64,000 nucleotides of DNA from Flavobacterium sp. (lineage in GTDB: Bacteria; Bacteroidota; Bacteroidia; Flavobacteriales; Flavobacteriaceae): assembly GCA_029946065.1 (NCBI GenBank), contig JAQSDU010000020.1:62001-126000 (forward strand), written 5' to 3'. The notes below the pieces were generated by a model. The model was not told the origin of the DNA and did no database searches. It worked only from the letters and a program-made list of their open reading frames with translations. Positions within the stretch are counted from its first letter, which is position 1. Every line of letters starts with the position of its first letter. This document shows, piece by piece, positions 14,652 through 24,185 of this stretch. The translations under genes were made by a program, and so were the position numbers.

Positions 14652-15671
14652 TTAGCTTCCTTTAGTAAAAGTATAGTTTAAGCTTCCAGACGTCATCGTA
14701 TAGATGTTGGTAACATTATTAAAGCTAGGATATTCACCTTGCGCATCTGTTCTTGAAATAGTATTCGTTTCCATATCAAGTGTATAATTTGTAGTGATTG
14801 TTCCGCTTCCAGAAGTCATTCTAGTAATCACTTTATTTCCGTTACGGATGAAAGTTCCGTTGCTGGTTTCACTGTTACAAGTCAATTCCAAACCAAGTGA
14901 ACTCAATAAATTACTGCTTGAAGATTCTTCTGTATAAGTACCATCGCTATTGAATACGATATGTGATGAAGCATAACAATTTGATTCATTTAACAAATTG
15001 GTAGAACTGTCGCTATCATCGTCTAAGTCTTGTGCAGTGGCCGTCAATAAGGTACTCAGTCCAAAATTGCCAATGACTTCTGCCCTGCCTTCGCTGCTCA
15101 CATTGTCGTCATCTGAGTCAGAATTACCATTGTCATCATCATTGTTGGTGTATTTCTCATAAGTAATCTGAAGATTCCCTGTGAGGTTGGCCCAAACAGA
15201 GGTCGCAGTATTAAAACCTGAATATGTACCGTTGCTTTCATTTCTTGTAAGTGTATGGGCACTTGAATTAAACGTAAAAGTTGCGGTGGCGTTTCCTGAA
15301 CCCGAAGTACGGGTGGTAGTAATTGTATTTCCGGTTTGTGTATAGGTTCCAGAAGAAGCCTGAGTATCACAATCTATACTCAGCCCGCCTTGCCCGGTTG
15401 TAGCTGTTGTGCGTTCTTCATCGTAGGTCCCGTTATTGTGAAAACTGATCCAGGATTCGTTATAGCAAGCCCCTTCAAGTACAAGGTTGTTATTGCTGTC
15501 TCCATCTCCGTCATAGTCTTGAGCGGTGGGAGCATTTACTGCAGTAAGATCATAAGTACCGGTAAGGTCGGCAGTTAAATTATTGTTGTTTCCGGAATCA
15601 TCATCGGAGGAACAAGATGTTACTGCAAAGCATCCAGCCGCAGCAAACATAATAAGGGACAATCTTTTCAT
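14652..15671 (-). CDS. Lipoprotein with two tandem lipocalin-like domains
   Basis: 339 residues from the ATG at 15671; an upstream in-frame start at 15701 would put ten extra residues before the signal peptide. The signal MKRLSLIMFAAAGCFAVTSC ends in a lipobox with Cys20, followed by an Asp/Ser/Asn tether as in Bacteroidota surface lipoproteins. The mature part is an internal duplication: both halves contain an AxAQDxDxDxDSxxNL block, a conserved Cys pair (ACYNESWISFHNNGTY and NCYASSHIVFNSDGTY), and a terminal GxY-x-F-N-x-x-T segment. This matches the lipocalin-like DUF family common in flavobacteria. The Asp-rich DDDNGNSDSDDDN linker could bind Ca2+. Role unknown. Confidence 0.8.
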   Translation of the reverse strand: MKRLSLIMFAAAGCFAVTSCSSDDDSGNNNNLTADLTGTYDLTAVNAPTAQDYDGDGDSNNNLVLEGACYNESWISFHNNGTYDEERTTATTGQGGLSIDCDTQASSGTYTQTGNTITTTRTSGSGNATATFTFNSSAHTLTRNESNGTYSGFNTATSVWANLTGNLQITYEKYTNNDDDNGNSDSDDDNVSSEGRAEVIGNFGLSTLLTATAQDLDDDSDSSTNLLNESNCYASSHIVFNSDGTYTEESSSSNLLSSLGLELTCNSETSNGTFIRNGNKVITRMTSGSGTITTNYTLDMETNTISRTDAQGEYPSFNNVTNIYTMTSGSLNYTFTKGS

Positions 15672-15728
15672 AGCAATTTTTTTAATAAATTTATAGGACA
15701 AAATTGCACTACTTAACCCGCTTGTATC

Positions 15729-15776
15729 TTACACGATTAAATGAAAATTTTACACGATTTCAAATGGAACACGGTT
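15729..15776. repeat. Direct repeats TTACACGATT upstream of the lipoprotein
   Basis: Two identical 10-mers start exactly 21 bp apart (two helical turns), and a third degenerate copy follows 17 bp later. They lie 58-105 bp upstream of the lipoprotein start, where a DNA-binding regulator would bind. Confidence 0.45.
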
Positions 15777-15975
15777 AATATGATTAAACAAAACGCAACA
15801 AAGGCATCGTTGCTTTGTTGCTATGCGTTCGTGCAACTAATTTGATTGATGTTAATGTTGTAAGGAATTGATTAATTGTACCAATCATATAAATAGTACA
15901 GCATTTTTAGATTGTGTTGCTGTTGCATTGCAAAGAAATCTAAAATCAAAAATCAAAAATCTAAATTCCAAACCG

Positions 15976-15983
15976 TATCTTTG
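15976..15983 (+). promoter_or_regulatory. -7 element TATCTTTG, 4 nt before DUF3109 start
   Basis: Arrangement TATCTTTG-CTAA-ATG. As with the MFS, dxs and tadA genes, the spacing predicts a leaderless transcript. Confidence 0.65.
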
Positions 15984-15987
15984 CTAA

Positions 15988-16554
15988 ATGTTTCAATTAG
16001 GAAAAACCATTGTCTCTGAAGACATTCTCGAAAAAGATTTCGTTTGTAACCTTTCTGCGTGTCACGGTGCTTGCTGTGTCGATGGTGATGCTGGTGCGCC
16101 ATTGAGTGAAGCCGAAACGAAAATTCTCGAAACAATTTACCCGAAAGTAAAGCCTTTTCTCAGAAAAGAAGGCATTGCTGCGATTGAAGCGCAGGGCACT
16201 TGGACGATCGGTACCGATGGTGATTTAGAAACGCCTTTAATCGATAATAAGGATTGCGCCTACGTAATTTTCGATGGAAAGACCGCGCTTTGCGGTATAG
16301 AACAAGCCTATAATCAAGGTGTCATTGATTGGAAAAAACCTGTTTCCTGTCATTTATACCCAATACGCGTAAAAGATTATACAGAATTCGCCGCCGTTAA
16401 TTATGACCGTTGGGATATTTGCGATCCGGCTTGTGCTTTGGGTGCCGAATTGGAAGTTCCGGTCTATAAATTTGTGAAAGAAGCACTGATCAGAAGATTT
16501 GGTGAAAATTGGTATATCGAACTTGAAAAAGTGGCAGAAGAGCTAAAAAAATAA
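15988..16554 (+). CDS. DUF3109 family protein (Cys-rich, YkgJ-like)
   Basis: 188 residues. Cysteine motifs are spread along the protein: [11 protein letters not shown] (20-30), CGIEQA, CHLYPIR and CDPAC. This set characterises DUF3109, a flavobacterial family related to the YkgJ zinc/iron-chelating cluster proteins. It probably binds Zn or Fe; no reaction is known. The gene stands alone with its own promoter. Confidence 0.88.
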   Translation: MFQLGKTIVSEDILEKDFVCNLSACHGACCVDGDAGAPLSEAETKILETIYPKVKPFLRKEGIAAIEAQGTWTIGTDGDLETPLIDNKDCAYVIFDGKTALCGIEQAYNQGVIDWKKPVSCHLYPIRVKDYTEFAAVNYDRWDICDPACALGAELEVPVYKFVKEALIRRFGENWYIELEKVAEELKK

Positions 16555-16641
16555 ATACATAAACTTCATTTTATTTTAAGATTTCCTTTACACTAAATCC
16601 CTATATTTTACGCCACCTCACACGGGTTTTGTATTTTTAAT

Positions 16642-16658
16642 ATACTGAAAATCAGTAT
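16642..16658. repeat. Inverted repeat ATACTGA-AAA-TCAGTAT
   Basis: Perfect 7-bp arms with a 3-nt centre, in the spacer between DUF3109 and nrdB, 173 bp before the nrdB start. It could be a repressor site or a weak hairpin. Confidence 0.35.
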
Positions 16659-16830
16659 TTTGTAAATTATAAGAAAACTCAGAACAAAACAAGTCATTGT
16701 TAAAAACTATCTCCGATTGTGGATAAGTTGACCTTTTTTTGGCTTTTATAAACCGTCAAAAAACACAATATTTGTATCAGTCAGAATTCAGGAAATGAAT
16801 GCCTGAAAACAAGCTAAAAGTCACCAAATT

Positions 16831-17820
16831 ATGTCAGCGATAGAACCAATACTGCAAGAAAACAAAAACCGATTCGTCATCTTCCCAATCAAGCACCACG
16901 ATATCTGGGAATGGTATAAAAAAATGGAAGCCAGTTTCTGGACTGCCGAAGAAATTGATTTGTCGCAGGATTTGAGCGATTGGAACAATAAATTAAACGC
17001 CGACGAAAAATATTTCATCAAACACATTCTGGCATTTTTTGCAGCGTCTGATGGTATCGTAAATGAAAATTTGGCCGAAAATTTCGTCAATGAAGTGCAA
17101 TACGCCGAAGCAAAATTCTTCTACGGCTTCCAGATCATGATGGAAAATATCCATAGTGAAACGTATTCGCTTTTGATTGATACTTATGTAAAAGATGAAG
17201 TCGAAAAAGACCAACTTTTCAACGCTTTAGAAGTTTTTCCGGCAATCAAAAAGAAAGCCGAATGGGCACTCAAATGGATCGAATCCGACTCGTTTGCCGA
17301 AAGATTAATAGCATTTGCAGCCGTTGAAGGCATTTTCTTTTCAGGTGCGTTCTGCTCCATTTACTGGTTGAAAAAACGCGGTTTAATGCCAGGATTGACT
17401 TTTTCGAACGAATTGATTTCAAGAGACGAAGGCGTTCATTGCGATTTTGCCGTGCATTTGCACAATCACCATTTGGTGAATAAAGTTTCAAAGTCCAGAA
17501 TCCGTGAGATTATCGTTGAAGCTTTGAACATCGAAAGGGAATTCGTGACCGAATCGCTTCCTGTAAGTTTGATCGGAATGAATGCCAATTTAATGACGCA
17601 ATATCTAGAGTTCGTAACCGACCGTTTATTGGTCGAATTGCACTGCGAACGCGAATACAATACATCGAATCCGTTTGATTTCATGGACATGATTTCGCTT
17701 CAGGGAAAAACCAATTTCTTTGAAAAGAAAGTCGCAGAATACCAGAAAGCCGGCGTTATGAACAGCGGCCAGGGTAACGACTCGGATTCACAAAAGATTA
17801 GTTTCGACGCCGATTTTTAG
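16831..17820 (+). CDS. nrdB: Ribonucleoside-diphosphate reductase, class Ia, beta subunit
   Basis: 329 residues, full length. All diiron ligands can be placed: D74, E105, H108, E166, E200 and H203. The radical tyrosine is Y112 in [10 protein letters not shown], the arrangement of the eukaryotic-type R2 proteins. The subunit stores the tyrosyl radical passed to NrdA for making dNTPs in the cytoplasm. The order nrdB-nrdA with a 250-bp repeat-containing spacer is unusual compared with tight nrdAB operons, so nrdA may have its own promoter. Confidence 0.96.
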   Translation: MSAIEPILQENKNRFVIFPIKHHDIWEWYKKMEASFWTAEEIDLSQDLSDWNNKLNADEKYFIKHILAFFAASDGIVNENLAENFVNEVQYAEAKFFYGFQIMMENIHSETYSLLIDTYVKDEVEKDQLFNALEVFPAIKKKAEWALKWIESDSFAERLIAFAAVEGIFFSGAFCSIYWLKKRGLMPGLTFSNELISRDEGVHCDFAVHLHNHHLVNKVSKSRIREIIVEALNIEREFVTESLPVSLIGMNANLMTQYLEFVTDRLLVELHCEREYNTSNPFDFMDMISLQGKTNFFEKKVAEYQKAGVMNSGQGNDSDSQKISFDADF

Positions 17821-17884
17821 ATTTCACGCCACATTTTTAAAATATCCTTGCTGCTGGAATCTGATTTTTTCCGAAGTGCAGGAT

Positions 17885-17990
17885 GCCCTAGCCCCGATAG
17901 GAGCAAGTATCCTTTTTTTGTTTGTACCGCCGTTCTTTCGAAAGGCAAAACTTCCAACAAAAAAAGATACAGCGGATAGCGGGATTAGCT
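17885..17990. repeat. Long imperfect palindromic repeat, copy A
   Basis: Outer arms AGCCCCGATAGGAGC...TATCCTTTTTTTG and CAAAAAAAGATACAGCGGATAGCGGGA are complementary with mismatches, with CTTTCGAAAG at the centre. The same motif in opposite orientation lies at 60854-60932, and a disrupted copy at 20571-20730. Such palindromes are scattered between genes in flavobacteria. A Rho-independent-terminator-like T-run makes it a possible nrdB terminator. Confidence 0.75.
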
Positions 17991-18070
17991 TCAAAAACAA
18001 AACAATTTAAATCACAAATAACCAGAAACCAGCGAAGGGATTTGCTGTTTCACAAAACCAATGTAAGCTT

Positions 18071-20503
18071 ATGTATGTAGTAAAAAGAGATGGAAAAAAG
18101 GAACCGGTAATGTTCGACAAGATTACCGAAAGGATTAAAAAACTATGTTATGGGCTCAACCATCTGGTGGATCCGGTTAAAGTGGCAATGCGCGTTATTG
18201 AAGGGCTTTATGACGGCGTTACAACATCAGAATTAGACAATCTTGCGGCAGAAACTGCTGCTTCCATGACCATTGCACACCCTGATTATGCCCAACTGGC
18301 GGCGCGTATTGCAATTTCCAACTTACACTCCAACACCAAAAAATCCTTCTCGGAAACGATGAACGACATGTTCTATTACGTCAATCCGAGAACGAATAAA
18401 GAATCACCGCTTTTGTCGGAAGAAGTGCATGAAGTAATCATGAAAAACGCAGAGTTTTTAGATTCTCATGTCATTTATAACCGCGATTTCAATTATGATT
18501 ATTTCGGTTTCAAGACTTTAGAAAGATCTTATCTTTTAAAAATAAATGGTAAAATCGTAGAACGTCCGCAGCACATGTTAATGCGTGTTTCCGTAGGTAT
18601 TCACCTAGATGATTTGGCTTCTGTGATTGAAACGTATGACTTGATGTCGAAGAAATTCTTCACGCACGCCACGCCAACTTTATTCAACGCCGGAACGCCG
18701 AAACCGCAAATGTCTTCTTGTTTCCTTTTGGCAATGCAGGACGACAGTATCGATGGGATTTATGATACGTTGAAACAAACGGCAAAAATCTCCCAATCGG
18801 CGGGTGGAATCGGTTTGTCAATCCACAACGTTCGCGCTACAGGTTCTTATATCCGCGGTACCAACGGAACTTCTAACGGAATTGTTCCGATGTTAAGAGT
18901 TTTCAATGATACCGCAAGATACGTTGACCAAGGTGGCGGAAAAAGAAAAGGAAGTTTCGCAATTTATATCGAAACTTGGCATGCCGATATCTTTGAATTT
19001 CTCGATTTAAAGAAAAACACCGGAAAAGAAGAAATGCGTGCAAGAGATTTATTCTTCGCGATGTGGACCTCCGATTTGTTTATGAAACGCGTACAAGAAG
19101 ACGGCATCTGGACCTTAATGTGTCCAAACGAATGTCCGGGATTGTATGATGTTTATGGAGAAGAATTCGAAGCATTATACTTGTCTTACGAAGCTGCCGG
19201 AAAAGGAAGAAAAACCATCCGCGCCCACGAATTATGGGAAAAAATCCTCGAATCGCAAATCGAAACCGGAACGCCATACATGCTCTACAAAGACGCGGCG
19301 AACAGAAAATCGAATCAGAAAAACCTGGGTACAATCCGTTCTTCGAATTTGTGTACCGAGATCATGGAATACACTTCTAAAGATGAAATTGCCGTTTGTA
19401 ACCTTGCGTCGCTATCATTGCCGATGTTCGTTGAAAATGGAAAATTCAACCACGATTTGCTTTACACCGTAACCAAACGCGTAACGAAAAACCTTAATAA
19501 AGTTATCGACCGTAATTATTACCCGGTTCCGGAAGCAGAAAATTCCAACATGCGCCACCGTCCGGTTGGATTGGGTGTACAAGGTTTGGCCGATGCTTTT
19601 ATCATGCTCAGAATGCCATTTACTTCTGATGAAGCCAAAAAACTCAACCAGGAAATTTTCGAAACTTTATACTTCGCCGCCGTAACCGCATCTATGGAAG
19701 CTGCAATTGAAGAAGGGCCATATTCAACTTTTGCAGGTTCGCCAATTTCTCAGGGAGAATTCCAATACAACCTTTGGGGATTGAAAGACGAAGATTTGTC
19801 AGGGCGCTGGGATTGGGCTTCGCTGCGTAAAGAAGTGATGAAAAATGGTGTTAGAAATTCATTATTGGTGGCGCCGATGCCAACCGCCTCGACTTCGCAA
19901 ATCTTAGGAAACAACGAAGCTTTTGAACCCTATACATCCAATATTTACACAAGACGCGTATTGTCGGGCGAATTCATCGTCGTGAACAAACACCTTTTAG
20001 AAGATTTAGTAAGCCGCGGCTTGTGGAATGAAGACCTGAAACAAGAAATCATGCGCCACAACGGATCGGTACAACACATCGAAAGAATCCCGCAGGATTT
20101 GAAAGATTTATACAAAACCGTTTGGGAAATGTCTATGAAAGACATCATCGATATGTCGCGCCAGCGTGGTTATTTTATCGACCAATCGCAATCGCTAAAC
20201 TTGTTCATGCAGGACGCGAATTACGCAAAACTAACCTCGATGCACTTTTACGCATGGCAATCCGGATTAAAAACGGGAATGTATTACCTGAGAACAAAAT
20301 CTGCTGTTGACGCGATTAAGTTTACCTTAAACAACGATAAAAAAGCAGAACCAATCGCAGTTGAAATCGCCGCAGTTGCCGAAATTCCAACACCTGCTCC
20401 TGTAGCCGTTGAAGTAGAAGCCATCAATGCCGACGAATTTCGCGCCATGATCGAACGCTCAAAAAGCGCCGAACCAGACGATTGCGAAATGTGTGGTTCT
20501 TAA
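18071..20503 (+). CDS. nrdA: Ribonucleoside-diphosphate reductase, class Ia, alpha subunit
   Basis: 810 residues. An ATP-cone occupies residues 1-90 ([20 protein letters not shown]). The catalytic domain has [12 protein letters not shown] (redox Cys), the thiyl-radical C428 in NLCTEI and the radical-relay segment [11 protein letters not shown]. The C-terminal redox pair is C805/C808 (DDCEMCGS), preceded by a flexible Ala/Pro/Glu-rich tether. It reduces ribonucleoside diphosphates with NrdB. The ATP-cone implies dATP feedback control. A clean terminator follows. Confidence 0.96.
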   Translation: MYVVKRDGKKEPVMFDKITERIKKLCYGLNHLVDPVKVAMRVIEGLYDGVTTSELDNLAAETAASMTIAHPDYAQLAARIAISNLHSNTKKSFSETMNDMFYYVNPRTNKESPLLSEEVHEVIMKNAEFLDSHVIYNRDFNYDYFGFKTLERSYLLKINGKIVERPQHMLMRVSVGIHLDDLASVIETYDLMSKKFFTHATPTLFNAGTPKPQMSSCFLLAMQDDSIDGIYDTLKQTAKISQSAGGIGLSIHNVRATGSYIRGTNGTSNGIVPMLRVFNDTARYVDQGGGKRKGSFAIYIETWHADIFEFLDLKKNTGKEEMRARDLFFAMWTSDLFMKRVQEDGIWTLMCPNECPGLYDVYGEEFEALYLSYEAAGKGRKTIRAHELWEKILESQIETGTPYMLYKDAANRKSNQKNLGTIRSSNLCTEIMEYTSKDEIAVCNLASLSLPMFVENGKFNHDLLYTVTKRVTKNLNKVIDRNYYPVPEAENSNMRHRPVGLGVQGLADAFIMLRMPFTSDEAKKLNQEIFETLYFAAVTASMEAAIEEGPYSTFAGSPISQGEFQYNLWGLKDEDLSGRWDWASLRKEVMKNGVRNSLLVAPMPTASTSQILGNNEAFEPYTSNIYTRRVLSGEFIVVNKHLLEDLVSRGLWNEDLKQEIMRHNGSVQHIERIPQDLKDLYKTVWEMSMKDIIDMSRQRGYFIDQSQSLNLFMQDANYAKLTSMHFYAWQSGLKTGMYYLRTKSAVDAIKFTLNNDKKAEPIAVEIAAVAEIPTPAPVAVEVEAINADEFRAMIERSKSAEPDDCEMCGS

Positions 20504-20531
20504 TAATATAATACCAAAACAAACCAGAACT

Positions 20532-20567
20532 TAACAGCTATCATTGCGATGGCTGTTTTGTTTTTTT
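20532..20567 (+). terminator. Rho-independent terminator of nrdA
   Basis: Ten-base-pair stem AACAGCTATC (20533-20542) with GATGGCTGTT (20548-20557), loop ATTGC, followed by a T-rich run, 29 bp after the stop codon. Confidence 0.85.
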
Positions 20568-20570
20568 GAA

Positions 20571-20730
20571 GCTATTCCAGCTATACGCAGTATCTTTTCG
20601 TTAGAACGATTATCTTTGCCTTAAACTGTAAATAAACAAAAAAGGATACAAGCTCCAAATGCCTTTTCGGCATTCACCGAACACCAATTAAAAATAAAAG
20701 TGAAGTGAGGTAATCGGGGCGAGTCAGTGC
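20571..20730. repeat. Disrupted copy C of the long palindromic repeat, containing a promoter
   Basis: CAGCTATACGCAGTATCTTTTCG at the left matches copy B (60865 onward) and AAAAAAGGATACAAGCTCC in the middle matches its other arm. The right arm is then interrupted by about 50 bp including the hairpin AATGCCTTTTCGGCATT before TAATCGGGGCGAGTCAG. TATCTTTG at 20611-20618 inside the repeat is an exact -7 box facing the small gene at 20772. Confidence 0.55.
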
Positions 20731-20732
20731 CC

Positions 20733-20768
20733 AGAATCTAAAATCTCAATTCTAAAATCTCAAATCTG
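20733..20768. repeat. Heptad tract (AAATCT-type, 5 units)
   Basis: Consecutive 7-mers AGAATCT, AAAATCT, CAATTCT, AAAATCT, CAAATCT end at the start of the small gene. The same period-7 pattern recurs at many other junctions in the window. Confidence 0.7.
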
Positions 20769-20771
20769 ATC

Positions 20772-20999
20772 ATGAGCAAACAAAAAAAAGGCGTCCACAC
20801 CGGACTCATACAAAAAGACGAATTCGGCAATTATTTCTGCGATGAATATTTACTCGATTTCAAATACACCGAAGCCGGTGGATTTAAAGTCGGCGACGAA
20901 ATCAATATCAAATCGGTAATCGCCAATCCAAGCGACGCAAGTGCAGGTTGGTATCCGAAGAAATCAAAGCACTTTTTCCTTTCGAATCTTAAAGAATAG
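20772..20999 (+). CDS. Hypothetical protein, 75 aa
   Basis: 75 residues, soluble, with charged N-terminus (MSKQKKG) and a Gly/Phe/Tyr-rich pattern (KDEFGNYFCDEYLLDFKY). It ends 1 bp before the RDD gene, so it is cotranscribed with it and possibly with dgt. Codon use and the tight junction support a real gene. I do not recognise the family. Confidence 0.65.
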   Translation: MSKQKKGVHTGLIQKDEFGNYFCDEYLLDFKYTEAGGFKVGDEINIKSVIANPSDASAGWYPKKSKHFFLSNLKE

Positions 21000-21000
21000 T

Positions 21001-21525
21001 ATGAGCCAAAAGCCCTTCACAATCGATAATGATATGTTGGCCACAACCGGACAACGCACAATAAACTACATTATTGATTGTATTATCATATTCATTCTCA
21101 TCTATGCAGCCGCAGTAGGCATTATGCTTATTGAGATTTTGGCAGGATATACACTAAAGGAAGTTCAAGATAATTTATACCGTGTTAGTGAGGTAGGCTC
21201 CTGGAGTTTTATCATTGCGGTGGCATTAATCTATTACAATTTTTTTGAAATTCTTTTTGCAAGGACAATCGGTAAATTCATTACTAAAACGGTAGTCGTC
21301 GATGTGTTTGGTGAAAAACCAGACAGAGACACGATTTTATTGCGCTCCATTTGCCGCATTAATCTGTTTGAATTTTTGACCTTTTACAGCATGCCTTGCG
21401 TTGGATGGCACGACCGTATTTCTAAAACGTATGTCGTACAACAGCAATTACTTGACAGTAAAAAAAGAGCTTATAATGCTTTTAACGCAAATGCCACCAC
21501 ACAAAATCCAACACCCAACACCTAA
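21001..21525 (+). CDS. RDD-family integral membrane protein
   Basis: 174 residues from the ATG at 21001, chosen because it follows the upstream stop by one base and removes an overlapping extension. RTINYIIDCIIIF (Arg-x-x-x-x-x-Asp in helix 1) and ARTIGKFITKTVVVD match the RDD motif. Three or four membrane helices are visible. The role of RDD proteins is mostly unknown; some move ions. The C-terminal tail TTQNPTPNT is encoded by a heptad-repeat tract, so the stop may have drifted. Confidence 0.75.
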   Translation: MSQKPFTIDNDMLATTGQRTINYIIDCIIIFILIYAAAVGIMLIEILAGYTLKEVQDNLYRVSEVGSWSFIIAVALIYYNFFEILFARTIGKFITKTVVVDVFGEKPDRDTILLRSICRINLFEFLTFYSMPCVGWHDRISKTYVVQQQLLDSKKRAYNAFNANATTQNPTPNT

Positions 21526-21535
21526 AACCAAAGAG

Positions 21536-22885
21536 ATGATGCACTGGGAACAACTTTTATCACTAAAAAAGCAAGGCGACAAAGGCAAAAGACTGCGCAA
21601 AGAAGAAGACGATACGCGCATAGGATTTGAAGTCGATTATGATCGTATTATTTTTTCTTCGGCATTCAGAAGTCTGCAGGATAAAACACAAGTCATTCCG
21701 CTGTCGAAAACAGATTTTGTGCATACACGATTAACACACAGCCTTGAAGTTTCAGTGGTTGGTCGCTCTTTAGGGAGATTGGTAGGTAAGAAAATTATCG
21801 AAAAATATCCACACCTGAAAGAAGTGCATGGTTTTAATATTAACGATTTTGGCGCAATTGTCGCAGCAGCTTCATTGGCACACGATATCGGAAATCCACC
21901 GTTTGGGCATTCGGGAGAAAAGGCGATTGGCGAATATTTTTCCATCGGCAACGGTCAAAAATTCAAAGCCGAATTGGCACCAAAAGAATGGCAGGATTTG
22001 ATCGATTTTGAAGGCAATGCGAATGGATTTTCTGTTTTAACCACAAGTCGAACCGGAATTGAAGGCGGACTTCGAATCTCGTATGCAACGTTGGGTGCTT
22101 TCATGAAATATCCAAAAGAGAGCCTACCAAAGAAACCAACATCGAATATTTCAGATAAGAAATACGGATTTTTCCAAACTGACAAAGCGTTCTTTAAAAA
22201 TGTCGCTGAAGATTTGGGCATGATTCTGAATAAATCCGGCGATGATTTGGGTTATCAGAGGCATCCACTAGCGTTTTTGGTCGAAGCAGCCGATGATATT
22301 TGTTATACGATCATCGATTTTGAAGACGGCATCAACCTTGGATTGGTTTCTGAAGATTTTGCGTTGGAATACCTTATAAAACTTGTAAAAGACAGTATCA
22401 ATACCTCAAAATACAAGACTTTAATAACAAAAGAAGACCGTATTAGTTATTTGCGTGCACTCGCAATCGGAAGCTTGATTAATGACGCCGTTGATGTTTT
22501 TATGGAAAATGAAGAAGCGATTCTCGCCGGAAACTTTCATTCTGCATTGACTGACAAAAGCAAATACAAAGCGCAGATGGACGATATTATTAATATCAGC
22601 GTCAAAAATATCTACCAAAGCCGTGAAGTGATTGAAAAAGAGTTGGTTGGGTATCAAATTATCCAAACTTTACTCGATAAATTCATTAATGCATTCAACA
22701 ATAAATTCCATGGAAAAGCATCGAATTACGACAAATTAATTCTCAAAATGCTACCTGAAAAATTCCTCGAAGAAAAGGAAGATTTGTATAAAAGGCTACT
22801 GCACATTTGCCATTATATTTCGCTTTTGACCGATGGAAATGCGCTGGAATTGTATGAAACAATTAATGGCACTAAGAGGAAATAA
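21536..22885 (+). CDS. dgt: Deoxyguanosinetriphosphate triphosphohydrolase (dGTPase)
   Basis: 449 residues from the ATG at 21536 (MMHWEQLLSL). An upstream extension to 21401 overlaps the RDD gene and translates repeat DNA, so it is rejected. The HD-domain motif is complete: RLTHSLEVS, then H116-D117 in SLAHDIGNPPFGHSGE, and a later YQRHPLAFLVEAADDICYTIID. The enzyme cleaves dGTP to deoxyguanosine and triphosphate. Location near nrdAB fits dNTP-pool control. Confidence 0.92.
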   Translation: MMHWEQLLSLKKQGDKGKRLRKEEDDTRIGFEVDYDRIIFSSAFRSLQDKTQVIPLSKTDFVHTRLTHSLEVSVVGRSLGRLVGKKIIEKYPHLKEVHGFNINDFGAIVAAASLAHDIGNPPFGHSGEKAIGEYFSIGNGQKFKAELAPKEWQDLIDFEGNANGFSVLTTSRTGIEGGLRISYATLGAFMKYPKESLPKKPTSNISDKKYGFFQTDKAFFKNVAEDLGMILNKSGDDLGYQRHPLAFLVEAADDICYTIIDFEDGINLGLVSEDFALEYLIKLVKDSINTSKYKTLITKEDRISYLRALAIGSLINDAVDVFMENEEAILAGNFHSALTDKSKYKAQMDDIINISVKNIYQSREVIEKELVGYQIIQTLLDKFINAFNNKFHGKASNYDKLILKMLPEKFLEEKEDLYKRLLHICHYISLLTDGNALELYETINGTKRK

Positions 22886-22895
22886 AGGGTTGTTG

Positions 22896-22987
22896 CACGA
22901 AGATTCGCAAAAATTTTAAAGGCTTCCAGTATTTTACTAAAAAATATTCGTAACTCTTTTTTTGGATCTCCTCTCCAAATCTTCGTG
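22896..22987. repeat. Inverted repeat CACGAAGATT...AATCTTCGTG between convergent genes
   Basis: Perfect 10-bp arms (22896-22905, 22978-22987) enclose 72 bp in the spacer between dgt and the convergent DUF3078 gene. Related sequence recurs at 56990-57090. It may serve as a bidirectional transcription barrier. Confidence 0.6.
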
Positions 22988-22996
22988 AAATAATTA

Positions 22997-23968
22997 TCAG
23001 AAATTATAAACCATCCCAATACCAAGGGTTTGCTTCAATTGGATTTTTGGACCAACAGTGATCTGTTCGCCGGCACGTTCTTCTTTTGCTTTGATGTCGT
23101 CGTCATAAATCAGGTTAAAACCAATATTCGCTCTAACATATTCATTCACTACTAAGTCCAGTTGTGCTTGCCAGTCAATATCGATATTCCCAAATTGATT
23201 GATATAATCAGAATACAAATTTAGCCTATTTTCAAAGGTAATATTCTTAAAAATTTCTCTTTTGAAATGGCTTGTGATCAAAAAACCCAATTCTGTTTTC
23301 GATTTTTTACCTTCTCGAATTAAAACTCCATCCGCGTCATAAACTGCTTTTTCAACACCAAACGCACCCTGATTAGCCAATCTTTGGTCTAAGACTAAGG
23401 TGTTTTTCATGGTTAATGGCGAAATATAAACGTTGATTTTTTCGGCTTTGTTAGAATATTCTGCTCCAACACCAAGAAAAGTGTAAGCTGGTGCAAAAGG
23501 TTTCGAAATTGGCACATCGGTATTTGGATAGGCATATCCATTGGTAAATTGGGTGTTGAAATTAAATTTAGCCGAATGGTACCAATTGGACAAAGTGTCT
23601 TTTCGGTAACCAACGGTTGAGTTGAACTGCAGTTGGTCGTCGGTTTTCCTAAATTCGATGCCGTCTTGTTTATTAACGCCGTATTTTACAATCAGCTCAT
23701 TGCCCCATTTTATATTTTCACGGTCGTAAATTCTTGAAAAATTACCTTTCAATAATCCCGAAACAGAGCTTACACCACCAGCACTCCAGTTGAGGAACGC
23801 AATTTCGCTAAGGTCAAAACCAATGGTGTTTTTTGCTTTCCAATTGGATATTTTAATTTTAATGGTATCCGGAGGTGTTATTACAATTGAATCTTTGGTT
23901 TGCGAAAATGTTTTTGCTGAAAATAAAAGCAATACAAATGCGATAATAAAATGGCGAAAAAAGGTCAT
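22997..23968 (-). CDS. DUF3078 family outer-membrane-like protein
   Basis: 323 residues from ATG at 23968; a 19-residue upstream extension is not supported. A signal peptide (MTFFRHFIIAFVLLLFSAKTFSQ) is followed by beta-strand-rich sequence with alternating hydrophobic residues and an aromatic C-terminal ending MVYNF, typical of an outer-membrane beta-barrel. NTIGFDLSEIAFLNWSAGGVSSVSG is the DUF3078 signature. Function unknown; abundant in Bacteroidota. Confidence 0.88.
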   Translation of the reverse strand: MTFFRHFIIAFVLLLFSAKTFSQTKDSIVITPPDTIKIKISNWKAKNTIGFDLSEIAFLNWSAGGVSSVSGLLKGNFSRIYDRENIKWGNELIVKYGVNKQDGIEFRKTDDQLQFNSTVGYRKDTLSNWYHSAKFNFNTQFTNGYAYPNTDVPISKPFAPAYTFLGVGAEYSNKAEKINVYISPLTMKNTLVLDQRLANQGAFGVEKAVYDADGVLIREGKKSKTELGFLITSHFKREIFKNITFENRLNLYSDYINQFGNIDIDWQAQLDLVVNEYVRANIGFNLIYDDDIKAKEERAGEQITVGPKIQLKQTLGIGMVYNF

Positions 23969-23990
23969 TTTGAAAGGGCGTTTTGGTTTA

Positions 23991-23998
23991 CAAAAATA
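23991..23998 (-). promoter_or_regulatory. -7 element TATTTTTG of the DUF3078 gene
   Basis: Exact consensus match on the minus strand, 22 nt upstream of the chosen ATG at 23968. This supports the shorter start. Confidence 0.6.
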
Positions 23999-24120
23999 CA
24001 CGACAAATACATGGTTTTTTGCCAATGATTAACAGATTTTAAAGAAAATTTCACAAGTTGATAGCCTTGAGCAAAATTAACGCAATAAGGTACTGTGAAA
24101 TTTTAAATTTTACTTTATAA

Positions 24121-24150
24121 GAAAAAACCTGCGCATCTTTGGCGGGTTTA
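24121..24150 (-). terminator. Probable terminator of dxs
   Basis: Minus-strand stem AAACCCGCC/GCGCAGGTTT followed by TTTTC, about 35 bp after the dxs stop. The stem has an internal bulge. Confidence 0.5.
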
Positions 24151-24185
24151 ATGCCCATCGTTTGCGCTTACAAAAATCAACATTT

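Larger units (their letters stand above)
15672..15987. other. Divergent promoter region with direct repeats
   Basis: 316 bp between the lipoprotein and the DUF3109 gene. TTACACGATT occurs twice (15729-15738, 15750-15759), 21 bp apart, with a related ACACGGTT at 15769-15776. The right end has a heptad tract AAATCTA/AAAATCA (15936-15967) followed by the DUF3109 promoter. No gene seen. Confidence 0.55.

Noticed and set aside
16760..16778. NrdR-box-like sequence ACACAATATTTGTAT upstream of nrdB
   Set aside because: Only one copy is seen, while NrdR boxes come in pairs at a fixed spacing.
21401..21535. 45-residue N-terminal extension of dgt
   Set aside because: It overlaps the RDD gene and is read from the heptad tract; family members begin near MMHWEQ.
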